In this document: positions 46,789 through 57,168 of the stretch, piece by piece | Layout of the letters: every line of letters starts with the position of its first letter | Numbering within the stretch: position 1 is the first letter of the stretch | NCBI RefSeq assembly: GCF_000281085.1 | Contig: NZ_JH767525.1 | Span: forward strand, 199,633-263,632 | Length of the DNA: 64,000 nucleotides | Reading direction: 5' to 3' | Source: Catenovulum agarivorans YM01 | GTDB lineage: Bacteria; Pseudomonadota; Gammaproteobacteria; Enterobacterales; Alteromonadaceae | Position numbers and translations under genes: made by a program | Notes under the pieces: generated by a model | Seen by the model: the letters and a program-made list of their open reading frames with translations, nothing else | What the model was told of the DNA's origin: nothing | The model's database searches: none

Positions 46789-47415
46789 ATGTCAGATTTG
46801 CTGTGTAAGTTAACTAACTGCTACCAAGGTGCTATAAACAAATTAAAACTCGCAGATGGATTAGCGCCTTTGTTATTAAGGCTGTATTTAGCCCCTGTTA
46901 TGCTGCAAGCAGGCTGGAATAAATATCAAAACTTCGACAATATCGTTAGTTGGTTTGGGGATGCCGAATGGGGCTTAGGTTTGCCTTTACCTGGTTTAAT
47001 GGCATTTTTCGCAACCGCAGCTGAGTTAGTTGGTGGTTTGTTATTATTATTCGGTTTGTTAACACGTTTAGTCAGTATTCCGCTAATCTTTACCATGTTG
47101 GTTGCCATGGTTACAGTACATTGGCAACACGGCTGGTTAGCCATTGCCGATCCTAATAGTTGGTTAGCCAATGGGACTATATTATTTAATGAGTCGATTA
47201 TGCAATCAGCAGATAAACTTGCCCGGGCCAATGATATTTTAACTCAACATGGTCATATTGATTGGCTCACCTCTAGCGGTAAGTTTGTTATTCTTAACAA
47301 TGGTATTGAGTTTGCGGCAACTTATTTTGTGATGTTATTGGTATTACTCTTTAGTGGTGGGGGCCGTTATACCAGCCTAGATTATTGGATTAAACGGAAA
47401 TTATGCAACAACTAA
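46789..47415 (+). CDS. DoxX-family membrane protein
   Basis: The 208-residue protein has the DoxX helices and motifs LLLRLYLAPVMLQAGWNKYQ, LPGLMAFFATAAELVGGLLL and LLTRLVSIPLIFTMLVAMVT. A loop carries WQHGWLAIADPNSW. It lies 65 bases after the PMT gene with AAGGTG at its start, and overlaps the next gene by 13 bases. The biochemical role of the family is poorly defined; quinone or redox links have been proposed. Confidence 0.87.
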   Translation: MSDLLCKLTNCYQGAINKLKLADGLAPLLLRLYLAPVMLQAGWNKYQNFDNIVSWFGDAEWGLGLPLPGLMAFFATAAELVGGLLLLFGLLTRLVSIPLIFTMLVAMVTVHWQHGWLAIADPNSWLANGTILFNESIMQSADKLARANDILTQHGHIDWLTSSGKFVILNNGIEFAATYFVMLLVLLFSGGGRYTSLDYWIKRKLCNN

Positions 47416-49163
47416 ACAATGAATTATCCTTAGCCCAATTTCTAGCTAAACCTGCGACTGGGTTTAAAGCTAGCTTAATTAAAGTGGCTGATAAGTTATT
47501 AGGCATCAACAAACTAAATCAACTCTACCAGCAACACGGTTTTGCCCATTTAGATGGGCAAGATTTTTTAGATGCATTTGTCCGTTTATTTAAGCTTAAC
47601 ATCAATAGTAATTTCCACAATTTAGCTAAGGACAAACCACTTATTATTGTTGCCAACCACCCGCTTGGTGGCGTTGATGGTGTGGTATTGTTACGTGAAC
47701 TATTAAAACAGCGCAGCGACGTTAAAGTATTGGCCAATCTTGGTTTGAGTTTATTTAAACCTCTGCAAAAGTATTTTATTTTCACCAATCCTTTGCAAGC
47801 GGGCGCCACAGGCAATGTCACTTCATTAAGAATGTGTGAGCAACATTTACAACAGAAAGGCGTATTAGTTGTTTTCCCTGCGGGTCGAGTTAGTTATTAC
47901 CAGAAAGCATTTAACACAGTGAGCGATCACAGATGGAACCGCAGTTTTATTAAGCTAGCAGAACGCTATAACGCAGATATATTGCCAGTACATATTCAAG
48001 CGAGTAACCGTAAACGCTTTTATTTTTTTGGCCGAATATATTTTCGATTTCGCCTGCTCATGCTAGTTAGAGAAATGCTCGCCTCCACCAATAAAAATAT
48101 TCAACTCACTATGACAACAACAATAGACAATACAGCAATACCTAACCTAAGTACGCTGCAACAAAGTGATTTAGTTAGATTAGCAACCTACCTACAACAG
48201 CCAAGCTTGCAAGGTGATTGGCCAGCGGTTGAAAGTGTAAAAATGCAAGCGCTCGCGCCTGCTGCAAGTGGCGATTTAATGGCAGCTGAAGTGAATAAGA
48301 TTGCTGAGGCACAAACATTAGTGAGTTATAAAACTTGGTTAGTACTACATGCGGATGGTGAACAAATTCCGCATTGTTTGGCACAAATCAGGCGGCTGCG
48401 AGAACAAACTTTTAGAGATTGGCAAGAAGGCAGTGGGGCAGCACAAGATGGCGATGATTTTGATTATAGCTACCAACATTTGTTTATTTTCGACCAACAA
48501 CAGCAACAAATTATTGGTGCTTATCGCATGGGGCAAACCGATCAAATATCACCGACCTACCTGGAACAAATGTTTAATTTTTCTGCCAAGTTTGTCGGTA
48601 AACAAACTGCTTGTTTGGAGATGGGTCGTTCTTTTATTGTTTCTGAATACCAACGTAGCTATCAAGCCTTGTTGATGCTGTTTAAAGGCATAGGTCATTT
48701 TGTTGTTAAATATCCTAAATACCGCACCTTATACGGCACTGTCTCTTTAAGTAGATGTTATCGCCCACTTAGCATCTATCTAATTGAACAGTTTTTGATT
48801 AAACAGCCCGATAGCAGCGCTATAGCTAAACAGTCGTTTACTCATGCAAAAATAGCTGAAGTACAAAGGTTTTTGGATAGCGCACAGCAGCAGAATAAAA
48901 TTAGCTCTGCGAGCAAGATAGAAATTTTAGATTGGCTGGTTAAACAAATAGAGCCAGACAACAAGGGCTTGCCTGTATTAGTCAAACAATACCATCAGTT
49001 AGGTGCTGAATTTATCGCGTTAGCCATTGATGGGCAATTTGCCCAAACACCTGGATTGTTACTTAAAGTTCACCTGCCCGATACGGCAGATAAGTGGTTA
49101 AAATTATATTTAGGCAAAAATTGGCAAAACTATCGAGATTTCAACATAGAGTTTGCAGATTAA
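47403..49163 (+). CDS. olsF: Bifunctional ornithine lipid synthase (OlsF type)
   Basis: The 586-residue protein fuses two acyltransferases. Residues about 30-270 are PlsC/OlsA-like, with the NHPLGGVDG active-site motif, LANLGLSLFKPLQKYFI and VVFPAGRVSYYQ. Residues about 300-580 are OlsB-like GNAT (EIPHCLAQIRRLREQTFRDW-type region, IGAYRMGQTDQ, ACLEMGRSFIVSEYQRSYQA, LYGTVSLSRCYRP). In OlsF, one part acylates ornithine and the other makes the diacyl lipid, giving a phosphate-free membrane lipid. Start overlaps doxX. It ends one base before the convergent NRDE gene. Confidence 0.85.
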   Translation: MQQLNNELSLAQFLAKPATGFKASLIKVADKLLGINKLNQLYQQHGFAHLDGQDFLDAFVRLFKLNINSNFHNLAKDKPLIIVANHPLGGVDGVVLLRELLKQRSDVKVLANLGLSLFKPLQKYFIFTNPLQAGATGNVTSLRMCEQHLQQKGVLVVFPAGRVSYYQKAFNTVSDHRWNRSFIKLAERYNADILPVHIQASNRKRFYFFGRIYFRFRLLMLVREMLASTNKNIQLTMTTTIDNTAIPNLSTLQQSDLVRLATYLQQPSLQGDWPAVESVKMQALAPAASGDLMAAEVNKIAEAQTLVSYKTWLVLHADGEQIPHCLAQIRRLREQTFRDWQEGSGAAQDGDDFDYSYQHLFIFDQQQQQIIGAYRMGQTDQISPTYLEQMFNFSAKFVGKQTACLEMGRSFIVSEYQRSYQALLMLFKGIGHFVVKYPKYRTLYGTVSLSRCYRPLSIYLIEQFLIKQPDSSAIAKQSFTHAKIAEVQRFLDSAQQQNKISSASKIEILDWLVKQIEPDNKGLPVLVKQYHQLGAEFIALAIDGQFAQTPGLLLKVHLPDTADKWLKLYLGKNWQNYRDFNIEFAD

Positions 49164-49164
49164 T

Positions 49165-49914
49165 TTATAGGCGAATTAGTTTATCCGGCTGTTGATAGTC
49201 GGCTTTGCACGGGGAACTTTGCCAGTATGACATCTGCTGCAAGTTATTTTTGACTATCACTTCAGTGATACTGATGCTTTTTGCATCTTCCCTATGCATA
49301 CACACACTTAAATGGCTTTTAAGCGGCACATGGCTTTGGTGAAATGCCCATTGAGCATCCTGCTGATTAACCTTTGGCATATGCGCAAAAACGGCTTGCC
49401 GATTGTTTTTTACTTCGGAGAATAATTTACCTGATGATGTAAACATCTTAGGTAAATTGCTTTGTGATATCTCTCGGCCATTCCATTGCCAATACTTAGG
49501 TTGATAGTCTTGTTGCTCAGTCACCTTGGGAAAATAACACAAAGTAAAAGGGGTAAAACCTTTGGACTCACACAAAAGCTGCAAGCAGTCTTTGATTTGC
49601 TCGTCTGATAGTGTGCTTTGGATCAATTGCTCAAGGCAAATAAGAATAATTTTACCGCGGCTGTTTTTAGTCTGTACAGGCCGAATGTTGGTGGACTCAA
49701 AACTGTGCTCTGCGTATAGATTTAACAAACACCAAGTTTGCCCTTGTTTATTAGTCGCAATCCAAGTGCCTTGCCCTTGCGGGTCGAGCGGATAAACAGC
49801 AGCAAGTTTTTCATCGACTTGAGGTAACAAAGCTGGCGCTCGACTGCGCTGTTCATCCCGCGTAAACAGTAGCCGATAACCACCTTCCTGCATTTGCCAA
49901 GTTAAGGTACACAT
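49165..49914 (-). CDS. NRDE (TANGO2-like) family protein
   Basis: The 249-residue protein begins MCTLTW and has the NRDE-like LLFTRDEQRSRAPALLPQ and GQGTWIATNKQGQTWCLLNL, hallmarks of the family. The N-terminal cysteine suggests an Ntn-hydrolase-like fold. TANGO2 homologues have been linked to haem handling, but that is not shown by this sequence. It is 9 bases downstream of the DinB-like gene. Confidence 0.85.
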   Translation of the reverse strand: MCTLTWQMQEGGYRLLFTRDEQRSRAPALLPQVDEKLAAVYPLDPQGQGTWIATNKQGQTWCLLNLYAEHSFESTNIRPVQTKNSRGKIILICLEQLIQSTLSDEQIKDCLQLLCESKGFTPFTLCYFPKVTEQQDYQPKYWQWNGREISQSNLPKMFTSSGKLFSEVKNNRQAVFAHMPKVNQQDAQWAFHQSHVPLKSHLSVCMHREDAKSISITEVIVKNNLQQMSYWQSSPCKADYQQPDKLIRL

Positions 49915-49923
49915 AAGTTTATA

Positions 49924-50436
49924 TTATTGTTGTAGCGCCGATAACTTAAGCGCTTGAATGGTCGCAGGCGCATAACCTAAATATTCGATTTGCTGTATTG
50001 GATGCTCAGTTGGGAAACGCATTTTTATTAAAGCTAAATGGTGAACAGCGTGGCTCGCAATAAACATAAGTTCACGCTGTATATTCGAATATAAAAAATC
50101 TTGGTCAGTTAATAAATCTGCCGTTTCTGGGATGAGTTTAATGCGCTTTTCGCACACTGTTGGACAAAATTGTTCAGCTAGTGTGTTATCTAACTCGATT
50201 ATTGTTGCGATTGCAGTATCAGCACAATGCTCAATTAAACTGCCACGACTGCGATGGCTATAGTCAACCACACCCGAATCTAATGCTTTGGTCACAGCCA
50301 TAAAGTGATCAAGAATATGCCGAATATGTGCACCCACGCTCGATTGTTGCTGCTGACTCAAACTATATTCTTGTGTAGATAAACTATCTATTACGACTGC
50401 AATTTGTTTAAGTACACTCCGACAATATTCAACCAT
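49924..50436 (-). CDS. DinB-like four-helix protein
   Basis: The 170-residue helical protein has three histidines in DinB/YfiT-like metal positions: VGAHIRHILDHFMAV and IASHAVHHLALIKMRF. The family binds a divalent metal and includes thiol-dependent enzymes. Start ATG has AAGGAAA just upstream. It forms a pair with the NRDE gene. Confidence 0.8.
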   Translation of the reverse strand: MVEYCRSVLKQIAVVIDSLSTQEYSLSQQQQSSVGAHIRHILDHFMAVTKALDSGVVDYSHRSRGSLIEHCADTAIATIIELDNTLAEQFCPTVCEKRIKLIPETADLLTDQDFLYSNIQRELMFIASHAVHHLALIKMRFPTEHPIQQIEYLGYAPATIQALKLSALQQ

Positions 50437-50507
50437 ATGTTTTCCTTATTACAATACAGAAGAATAGACCGAACAAACCCAACTGAAATTTCAGCGAAAA
50501 TACGCGA

Positions 50508-50975
50508 TTAAACGGTTTGAAAAAATTCTTCTATCTGTTCACAGGTAGTTTCAATAACAGATGTATCAACTGGCGCAATAAAAATAGTATCGTCACCGGC
50601 AATTGTCCCCAACACACCATGCGACTTATTTAACGAATCTAACATACGTGCTATCAACTGTGCTGCACCAGGTGTTGTTCTAACAATTATCATAGCTTGG
50701 TTATGGCTAACCTCTAAAACCAGCTGCTTTAGCGGGCTGTCTGTGGTTGGCACACCTAATTCTGGTGGCAAACAATAAACCATTTCTTGTAATGCATTAC
50801 GTGTGCGCACCGCGCCAAATCGGCTCAACAAACGTGAGACTTTTGATTGGCTAATATTGTCAAAGCCCTCTTCTTTTAAAGCATCAACAATATCCGCTTG
50901 CGAAGAAAAGCTTTGCTCTCGTAATAAAGTTTTAAACGCTTTAAGTAGCGCATCTTGTTTTTCTGTTTGATTCAA
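50508..50975 (-). CDS. argR: Arginine repressor
   Basis: The 155-residue regulator controls arginine genes and acts in plasmid recombination as a hexamer. The N-terminal winged helix ([37 protein letters not shown]) and C-terminal arginine-binding/oligomerisation domain ([34 protein letters not shown]) are complete. A TTG at 50975 preceded by AAGGG is chosen, as it gives [11 protein letters not shown], matching the usual MRxSEKQD start. A GTG at 50999 would add eight residues. It is downstream of ampE rather than next to mdh. Confidence 0.95.
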   Translation of the reverse strand: MNQTEKQDALLKAFKTLLREQSFSSQADIVDALKEEGFDNISQSKVSRLLSRFGAVRTRNALQEMVYCLPPELGVPTTDSPLKQLVLEVSHNQAMIIVRTTPGAAQLIARMLDSLNKSHGVLGTIAGDDTIFIAPVDTSVIETTCEQIEEFFQTV

Positions 50976-50988
50976 ACGACTACAACCC

Positions 50989-51828
50989 TTAAATAACACC
51001 AGACAAAGTTAAAACAGCAATAACACTTAACTGAAATAAAAATGCACGTTTGGCTAGTTTTAACATGACACAAGGCTCTGTTAAATGATCATCTTCTGGC
51101 GAATGCACATCTTCGGCAGCTTTAGCAATATTGGCTAAATAGCTACGCGCAGACAACCCAAGTTTACCAACACCGGCTAACCACACAGGTAAAGCTTTAG
51201 AAAAATGACCGACAAATAAAATCGCAAAACCAGAAATACGCACAGGTAACCAAACTAAAATAGCCAACAAGCGTTCGCTCGCATCTTTTATCCACGCCAA
51301 CTCTTGCTGCTGTGCAGACAATTTTGCCAAATTACGGGCAAATACATATAACAAAGCGCCTGGTGCACCTAACACAACAAACCAAAAGATCACGGAAAAA
51401 TAATGTCTAAAATTAATCCAAACTAAGGTTTGCCCTAAACTTTCGCTTTTGCTTTCTTCGGTTAGTTGTTGGCCTAATTGCAGCGAATATTCAAAACAAG
51501 CTTGTTGATCACTGCGACACGCCGCTTCTAAATACTGACGATAACAACTTCTGTGCTGTGGGCAGCCATAACATAAAAAAAGTACAAAACAGTTTATTAC
51601 CAGCGCCAATAAACCATCACCCAACAACGACAGCAATAAACTCAACAAAAGAACCGGTAATGCCAACCACACTACAACAAATAACTCAGCACTCATGTTA
51701 TCTGTCGCTTTAAAATTATCGGCAAATTTTTGCTGATACCAATTGAAATAATGGCGGTAGTGAAACTGCTCTTCTACTTTTACCACACGCTCAAGTAGCA
51801 CAACAATGAAGATACTGAGTAATGTCAT
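50989..51828 (-). CDS. ampE: AmpE-like regulatory membrane protein
   Basis: The 279-residue protein has several membrane segments ([60 protein letters not shown]) and the AmpE start [20 protein letters not shown]. It overlaps ampD by 4 bases (ATGA). AmpE is the partner of AmpD in beta-lactamase regulation, of uncertain mechanism, and related to CobD/CbiB. Confidence 0.92.
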   Translation of the reverse strand: MTLLSIFIVVLLERVVKVEEQFHYRHYFNWYQQKFADNFKATDNMSAELFVVVWLALPVLLLSLLLSLLGDGLLALVINCFVLFLCYGCPQHRSCYRQYLEAACRSDQQACFEYSLQLGQQLTEESKSESLGQTLVWINFRHYFSVIFWFVVLGAPGALLYVFARNLAKLSAQQQELAWIKDASERLLAILVWLPVRISGFAILFVGHFSKALPVWLAGVGKLGLSARSYLANIAKAAEDVHSPEDDHLTEPCVMLKLAKRAFLFQLSVIAVLTLSGVI

Positions 51829-52394
51829 TCTATGTCCCTCACCAATTGTTTATATGTCTTCCAATTAAAACCTATACCAGGATCAGTTTTTCGCCCCGGT
51901 GCTATGTCGCTATGCCCAACAATACGTTCTAAGGTTATTTTAGGGTATAAAGCCATGATTTGTCGTGTCGTTTTTGCTAAAGCTTGATACTGAACTTGGG
52001 TAAAGTCACTTTGGTCTGTGCCTTCTAACTCTATGCCAATTGAAAAATCATTACAATTATCTCGCCCAGCAAAATTAGACACACCTGCATGCCACGCCCT
52101 TTGATTCATAGGGACAAATTGCAGCACTTGGCCATTTCGTTTAATTAAAAAGTGTGCCGATACCTCTAAACCTTGCAAGTCAATAAAACTTGGGTGTTTA
52201 GTGCAATCTAAACAGCCCAAAAACAAATCTTCAATATAGGGTAAACCGTATTGACCTTCTGGCAGAGAAATACAATGGATCACCAATAAATCAATATCAC
52301 AGCCTTGTGGCCTTTGATTATAAAACGCCGAAGGTTTAAAAATTACGTCAGTTAAAATATCATGTTGCTCAGACATAAATTGAGGTTGAGTCAT
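51825..52394 (-). CDS. ampD: 1,6-anhydro-N-acetylmuramyl-L-alanine amidase
   Basis: The 189-residue cytosolic zinc amidase recycles muropeptides. Zinc ligands are in LLVIHCISLPEGQYG and VGHSDIAPGRKTDPG, with AHFLIKRNGQVLQFVPMNQR, AWHAGVSNFAGRDNCNDFSI and GIELEG between. The start codon lies one base from the start of the divergent aspartic protease gene. A shorter start at 52376 (MSEQHD) is possible. Confidence 0.96.
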   Translation of the reverse strand: MTQPQFMSEQHDILTDVIFKPSAFYNQRPQGCDIDLLVIHCISLPEGQYGLPYIEDLFLGCLDCTKHPSFIDLQGLEVSAHFLIKRNGQVLQFVPMNQRAWHAGVSNFAGRDNCNDFSIGIELEGTDQSDFTQVQYQALAKTTRQIMALYPKITLERIVGHSDIAPGRKTDPGIGFNWKTYKQLVRDIE

Positions 52395-52395
52395 A

Positions 52396-52914
52396 GTGGA
52401 ACCAGATTTAAATCAAAAAACCGGCAAATGGATGAATTATGCCGCATGGATCATTGCATTTTTTCTATTAACCTATTGGTTTGAAGGCTATTTAAACAAA
52501 AAAGAAAACCCGAATCAAAACCCTTCTAGTCATTATACAGGTCAAGGTGCCATTGAAGTAGAATTAACTCGCAACCGCCAAGGTCATTATGTAACCAATG
52601 GCAGAATTAATAGCCGCATTGTCACTTTTTTATTGGATACGGGCGCAACCCATGTTTCTATACCTGAACATATAGCTCAAGGTTTAGGTTTACGTTACGG
52701 CGAGAGTTTCCCAGTTGGTACGGCAAATGGCACAGTCACTGTGTATAGCACCAATATAGAGCGTTTAGAAATAGGTGATATCACCTTAACCAATGTACGA
52801 GCTAATATTAATCCGCACATGCAACAAGACTCAATCTTACTTGGCATGAGTGCATTAAAACGTATTGAATTTAGTCAACGTGGCAATATACTGACTTTGC
52901 GCCAATATAATTAA
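52396..52914 (+). CDS. Membrane-anchored retropepsin-like aspartic protease
   Basis: The 172-residue protein has one N-terminal helix (MNYAAWIIAFFLLTYWF) and a clan AA aspartic protease domain of TIGR02281 type: ITFLLDTGATHVSIPEHIAQ-like sequence with the DTG catalytic triad, LGLRYGESFPVGTANGTVTV and ILLGMSALKRIEFSQRGNIL. Such single-lobed proteins act as dimers. It uses GTG at 52396; an internal ATG at 52432 is possible. It is divergent from ampD. Confidence 0.88.
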   Translation: MEPDLNQKTGKWMNYAAWIIAFFLLTYWFEGYLNKKENPNQNPSSHYTGQGAIEVELTRNRQGHYVTNGRINSRIVTFLLDTGATHVSIPEHIAQGLGLRYGESFPVGTANGTVTVYSTNIERLEIGDITLTNVRANINPHMQQDSILLGMSALKRIEFSQRGNILTLRQYN

Positions 52915-52920
52915 CTAAAT

Positions 52921-53116
52921 AACCTGAACTCGGGATAACAACTTGCTTTCTAGTGGCTATTTTTCCTTATACCTACGTTGAATTCGCTAGTAATAGCCAG
53001 CTATTACGTACGCAAATTCGCCTTGCTCTAAGAAAAAATATCACACTAGAACCAACGTAATTTCATTTCACAATGAATTCAAAACGTTAGCTAATTTGTT
53101 ATTCCGAGTTCAGGTT
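52921..53116. mobile_element. MITE-like element of 196 bp with 20-bp terminal inverted repeats
   Basis: The left end AACCTGAACTCGGGATAACA (52921-52940) is the reverse complement of 53097-53116 with one mismatch. Inside, TAGTG...TATTTTTCCTTA pairs with TAAGAAAAAATATCACACTA, and the centre is a perfect GTAATAG/CTATTAC hairpin. Direct copies of TACG...AATTCGC flank the centre. There is no coding capacity. No convincing target-site duplication is seen. It probably depends on a transposase elsewhere. Confidence 0.75.
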
Positions 53117-53144
53117 AAAATAAAATTTGAACAAGGAGTGTTCT

Positions 53145-53990
53145 ATGTTTCCAAGATCTCTTAGCTTTATTCTTTTTGTTGTGCTGCTAACTTGCGGCTA
53201 TTCAATCCAAGCCAAACCTATAGATTTAATGTTGGCAGAAAAATATTCTACCGACATAAAACTCAGCGACTATCTAGTCAGTGAAAAATATGATGGTGTG
53301 CGTGCTTATTGGGATGGAAAACAATTTTGGACGAGACAAGGCAATCCGATAAATCCACCCGCTAGTTTTGTTGCAGACTTCCCGAATAGACCACTTGATG
53401 GAGAATTGTGGCTTGGGCACAATCAATTTGCTGACTTAATGTCAATTATCCATGATGCGACCGACCCAAGGTGGCAACAAGTGAGCTTCATGGTGTTTGA
53501 TTTACCGGATTTGCCGGTTGAATTCTCTGCCCGCTATCAAAAAATGCTAGAGCTTATGCAGCAGTTACCCAGCAACAGTTCAATTAAAATAGTTGAACAA
53601 TTTGATGTAAATACCCACCAAAAACTGCAAACTCTGCTCAATCAATACGTAAATAATGGTGCTGAAGGACTAATGCTGCATAAAAAATCTGCACTGTATC
53701 GGGGTAAACGCAGCGACGACCTAATTAAAGTGAAAAAATTTACCGATGCTGAAGCGAAAGTCATTGAATATATTGCAGGCAAAGGCCAATTTACTGGTTT
53801 AGTTGGCGCTTTATTAGTAGAAGATTTATTAACGGGTAAACAATTTAAGATAGGCAGTGGTTTATCAAAAGCGCAGCGAGCCAACCCACCAGCAATTGGC
53901 AGCATAATCACTTATAAATTCACAGGTTTAACTAAAAACGAATTACCGAGATTTCCGGTATTTTTGCGGATTAGAAGCGAAGGTTTCTAA
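53145..53990 (+). CDS. ligE: Periplasmic ATP-dependent DNA ligase (LigE type)
   Basis: The 281-residue protein has a signal peptide (LSFILFVVLLTCGYSIQA) followed by a minimal nucleotidyltransferase domain and OB-fold. The adenylation motif is SEKYDGVRAYWDGKQFW (Lys is the AMP acceptor). Other motifs are RPLDGELWLG, MVFDLPDLP, GAEGLMLHKKSALY and DLIKVKKFTD. LigE enzymes are exported and may act in DNA uptake or extracellular DNA. ATG at 53145 follows AAGGAG and is preferred to an upstream TTG. Confidence 0.9.
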   Translation: MFPRSLSFILFVVLLTCGYSIQAKPIDLMLAEKYSTDIKLSDYLVSEKYDGVRAYWDGKQFWTRQGNPINPPASFVADFPNRPLDGELWLGHNQFADLMSIIHDATDPRWQQVSFMVFDLPDLPVEFSARYQKMLELMQQLPSNSSIKIVEQFDVNTHQKLQTLLNQYVNNGAEGLMLHKKSALYRGKRSDDLIKVKKFTDAEAKVIEYIAGKGQFTGLVGALLVEDLLTGKQFKIGSGLSKAQRANPPAIGSIITYKFTGLTKNELPRFPVFLRIRSEGF

Positions 53991-53999
53991 CTTTCGCTT

Positions 54000-54971
54000 C
54001 TAACTGTCTCGGTGCACAGATAACCAAGCTAACGACTCTAGTGCTTGTTTATAATCAGAGTCAGGTAACACAGCTAAAGCATCAACCGCCATTTGCGCAT
54101 GTTTTTCCGCTTGCTGGTAGGTGTAGTCCAACGAATTGGTTTGTTTAATAATAGCTAATACAGCATCAAGTTGCGCTAAACCATCACCTTGCTCAATCAC
54201 ATTACTAATTAGCTCAGCTTCTGTTGCCTGTGCATGTTGCATTGCATGAATAAGCGGCAAGGTAGGTTTGCCTTCGGCTAAATCGTCACCAACGTTTTTG
54301 CCTAAGTTTTCAGACTCACCCGCGTAATCTAACCAATCATCCATTAATTGAAAGGCAGTGCCTAAATAACAGCCATAATCAGCTAAAGCTTTTTCAACTT
54401 TTTCATCTTGATCTGTTAATACTGCAGCTAAACGTGTCGCAGCTTCGAATAATTTAGCCGTTTTACAATAAATAACTTCCATATATGAAGCTTCAGTTGT
54501 GCTAGGGTCGTTGCAATTCATTAATTGCATCACCTCACCTTCGGCAATCACATTGGTTGCATCGGATAAGACCTGCATCACTTTCATTTGATTGAGTGAC
54601 ACCATCATTTGAAACGAGCGAGTATATAAAAAGTCACCAACCAACACAGACGCAGAATTACCAAATAAAGCATTTGCCGTATCACGACCACGACGTTTAT
54701 CTGATTCATCAACAACATCATCGTGCAATAAGGTAGCTGTGTGGATAAATTCGATAATTGCAGCTAAGGTAATGTGCTCAGACGTGTTTGCGGCAAGTGC
54801 TCTAGCAGCTAACGTGGTAATTAATGGGCGAATTCGTTTACCACCACTATTAACTATATAAAAACCTAACTGCTGAATAAGCGCAACATCGCTTTGTAAT
54901 TGGTCGGCAATAACCTTGTTAACTGCCAACATATCTTCGCTGGCCAACTGCTTTATTTGTTCTAGCTGCAT
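54000..54971 (-). CDS. ispB: Octaprenyl diphosphate synthase
   Basis: The 323-residue enzyme makes the ubiquinone side chain. The two aspartate-rich motifs are LLHDDVVDESDKRRG and FQLMDDWLDYAG. GGGKRIRP-type sequence (SGGKRIRPLITTLAAR) and the IEFIHTATLLHDD region are typical. The ATG at 54971 gives exactly the E. coli length and a matching N-terminus (QLASEDMLAVNKVIADQL); an upstream ATG at 55076 is less likely because a possible promoter lies between them. It is divergent from rplU, as in E. coli. Confidence 0.95.
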   Translation of the reverse strand: MQLEQIKQLASEDMLAVNKVIADQLQSDVALIQQLGFYIVNSGGKRIRPLITTLAARALAANTSEHITLAAIIEFIHTATLLHDDVVDESDKRRGRDTANALFGNSASVLVGDFLYTRSFQMMVSLNQMKVMQVLSDATNVIAEGEVMQLMNCNDPSTTEASYMEVIYCKTAKLFEAATRLAAVLTDQDEKVEKALADYGCYLGTAFQLMDDWLDYAGESENLGKNVGDDLAEGKPTLPLIHAMQHAQATEAELISNVIEQGDGLAQLDAVLAIIKQTNSLDYTYQQAEKHAQMAVDALAVLPDSDYKQALESLAWLSVHRDS

Positions 54972-55142
54972 TGATAAAAACTGAATTGTCTGGTCTGAGT
55001 TAAAATTTGCGCTAAGTTTACACGCTTTTTCAAATATACCCAAGATACTAGTTTCAAAGCCGTGTAACTCAGCCATTTAGTCAACATAAACAATTAATAT
55101 GAGTAAGCACTGAATAAATAGTAATTTTAAGCTAAATTAGGG

Positions 55143-55171
55143 TTGCGATCTTAAAAGCTTTGCCTTAGAAT
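55143..55171 (+). promoter_or_regulatory. Sigma-70 promoter of rplU-rpmA
   Basis: TTGCGA, a 17-base spacer and TAGAAT are followed by a leader of about 60 bases. The leader holds a 7-bp stem (ACGTTAG/CTAACGT) just before the rplU ribosome-binding site, a possible autoregulatory hairpin. Confidence 0.75.
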
Positions 55172-55237
55172 TCGCGCCCTGTTTTGAAGATTTGTACGTT
55201 AGTTAAGCTAACGTCTTTATAGTGAGCGGAGTAGAAT

Positions 55238-55549
55238 ATGTACGCGGTTTTCCAAAGTGGTGGTAAACAACACCGTGTAACTGAGGGCCAAACCGTCCGC
55301 CTAGAGAAAGTTGAATTAGAAGCTGGTTCTTCTATTGAATTCGACAACGTATTGTTAATCTCTAATGGCGAAGACATCAAAATTGGCGCACCTTATGTAA
55401 ACGGCGGTAAAGTGACTGCAGAAGTTGTTGGTCACGGTCGTGGTGAGAAAGTAACGATTGTTAAATTTAGACGTCGTAAGCATTCTCGCAAGCAAGCTGG
55501 TCATCGTCAGTGGTACACTGAAGTTAAGATCACTGGCATTAACGCTTAA
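55238..55549 (+). CDS. rplU: 50S ribosomal protein L21
   Basis: This 103-residue protein binds 23S rRNA. It begins [18 protein letters not shown] and contains [17 protein letters not shown] and [19 protein letters not shown], the L21 signature. GAGCGGAGTAGA lies before the start. It is co-transcribed with rpmA. Confidence 0.99.
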   Translation: MYAVFQSGGKQHRVTEGQTVRLEKVELEAGSSIEFDNVLLISNGEDIKIGAPYVNGGKVTAEVVGHGRGEKVTIVKFRRRKHSRKQAGHRQWYTEVKITGINA

Positions 55550-55566
55550 TTTAGGAGACTGAATCA

Positions 55567-55824
55567 ATGGCACATAAAAAGGCTGCAGGTAGTACTCGTA
55601 ACGGACGTGATTCAGAAAGTAAACGCTTAGGTGTTAAGCGTTTCGGTGGTGAGTCAGTATTAGCGGGTAACATCCTTGTTCGTCAACGTGGTACTAAGTT
55701 CCACGCGGGTAGCAATGTTGGTATTGGTCGTGACCACACTTTATTTGCTTTATCTGATGGTAAAGTTAAATTTGAAGTTAAAGGTCCACAAAATCGTAAA
55801 TTTGTAAGCATCGAAGCTGCTTAA
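55567..55824 (+). CDS. rpmA: 50S ribosomal protein L27
   Basis: The 85-residue protein sits at the peptidyl-transferase centre. It has [20 protein letters not shown] and [19 protein letters not shown]. The N-terminus starts MAHKKAAGS, without the extra cleaved leader found in Firmicutes. It lies 17 bases after rplU and is followed by a terminator. Confidence 0.99.
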   Translation: MAHKKAAGSTRNGRDSESKRLGVKRFGGESVLAGNILVRQRGTKFHAGSNVGIGRDHTLFALSDGKVKFEVKGPQNRKFVSIEAA

Positions 55825-55851
55825 GACCAATCCGATTTAAGTTTGTAAAAA

Positions 55852-55873
55852 CCCCGCTCTGGCGGGGTTTTTT
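55852..55873 (+). terminator. Rho-independent terminator after rpmA
   Basis: The stem CCCCGC/GCGGGG with loop TCTG is followed by six T, 28 bases after the stop. Confidence 0.93.
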
Positions 55874-55983
55874 GTTTTATTTCCGCAAGTTTATTCCAAT
55901 CTCAACTAAAATTAATATGTACAATATTTAATCAAGCTGAGATTAGAATAAGCTGGCGTTTAATGGTAAGCACCAAGAGGTAA

Positions 55984-57156
<1,173 letters not shown>

Positions 57157-57168
57157 CGAGTATTTTGC

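Noticed and set aside
50976..50999. The longer GTG start for argR
   Set aside because: The internal TTG start has AAGGG upstream and matches the conserved N-terminus.
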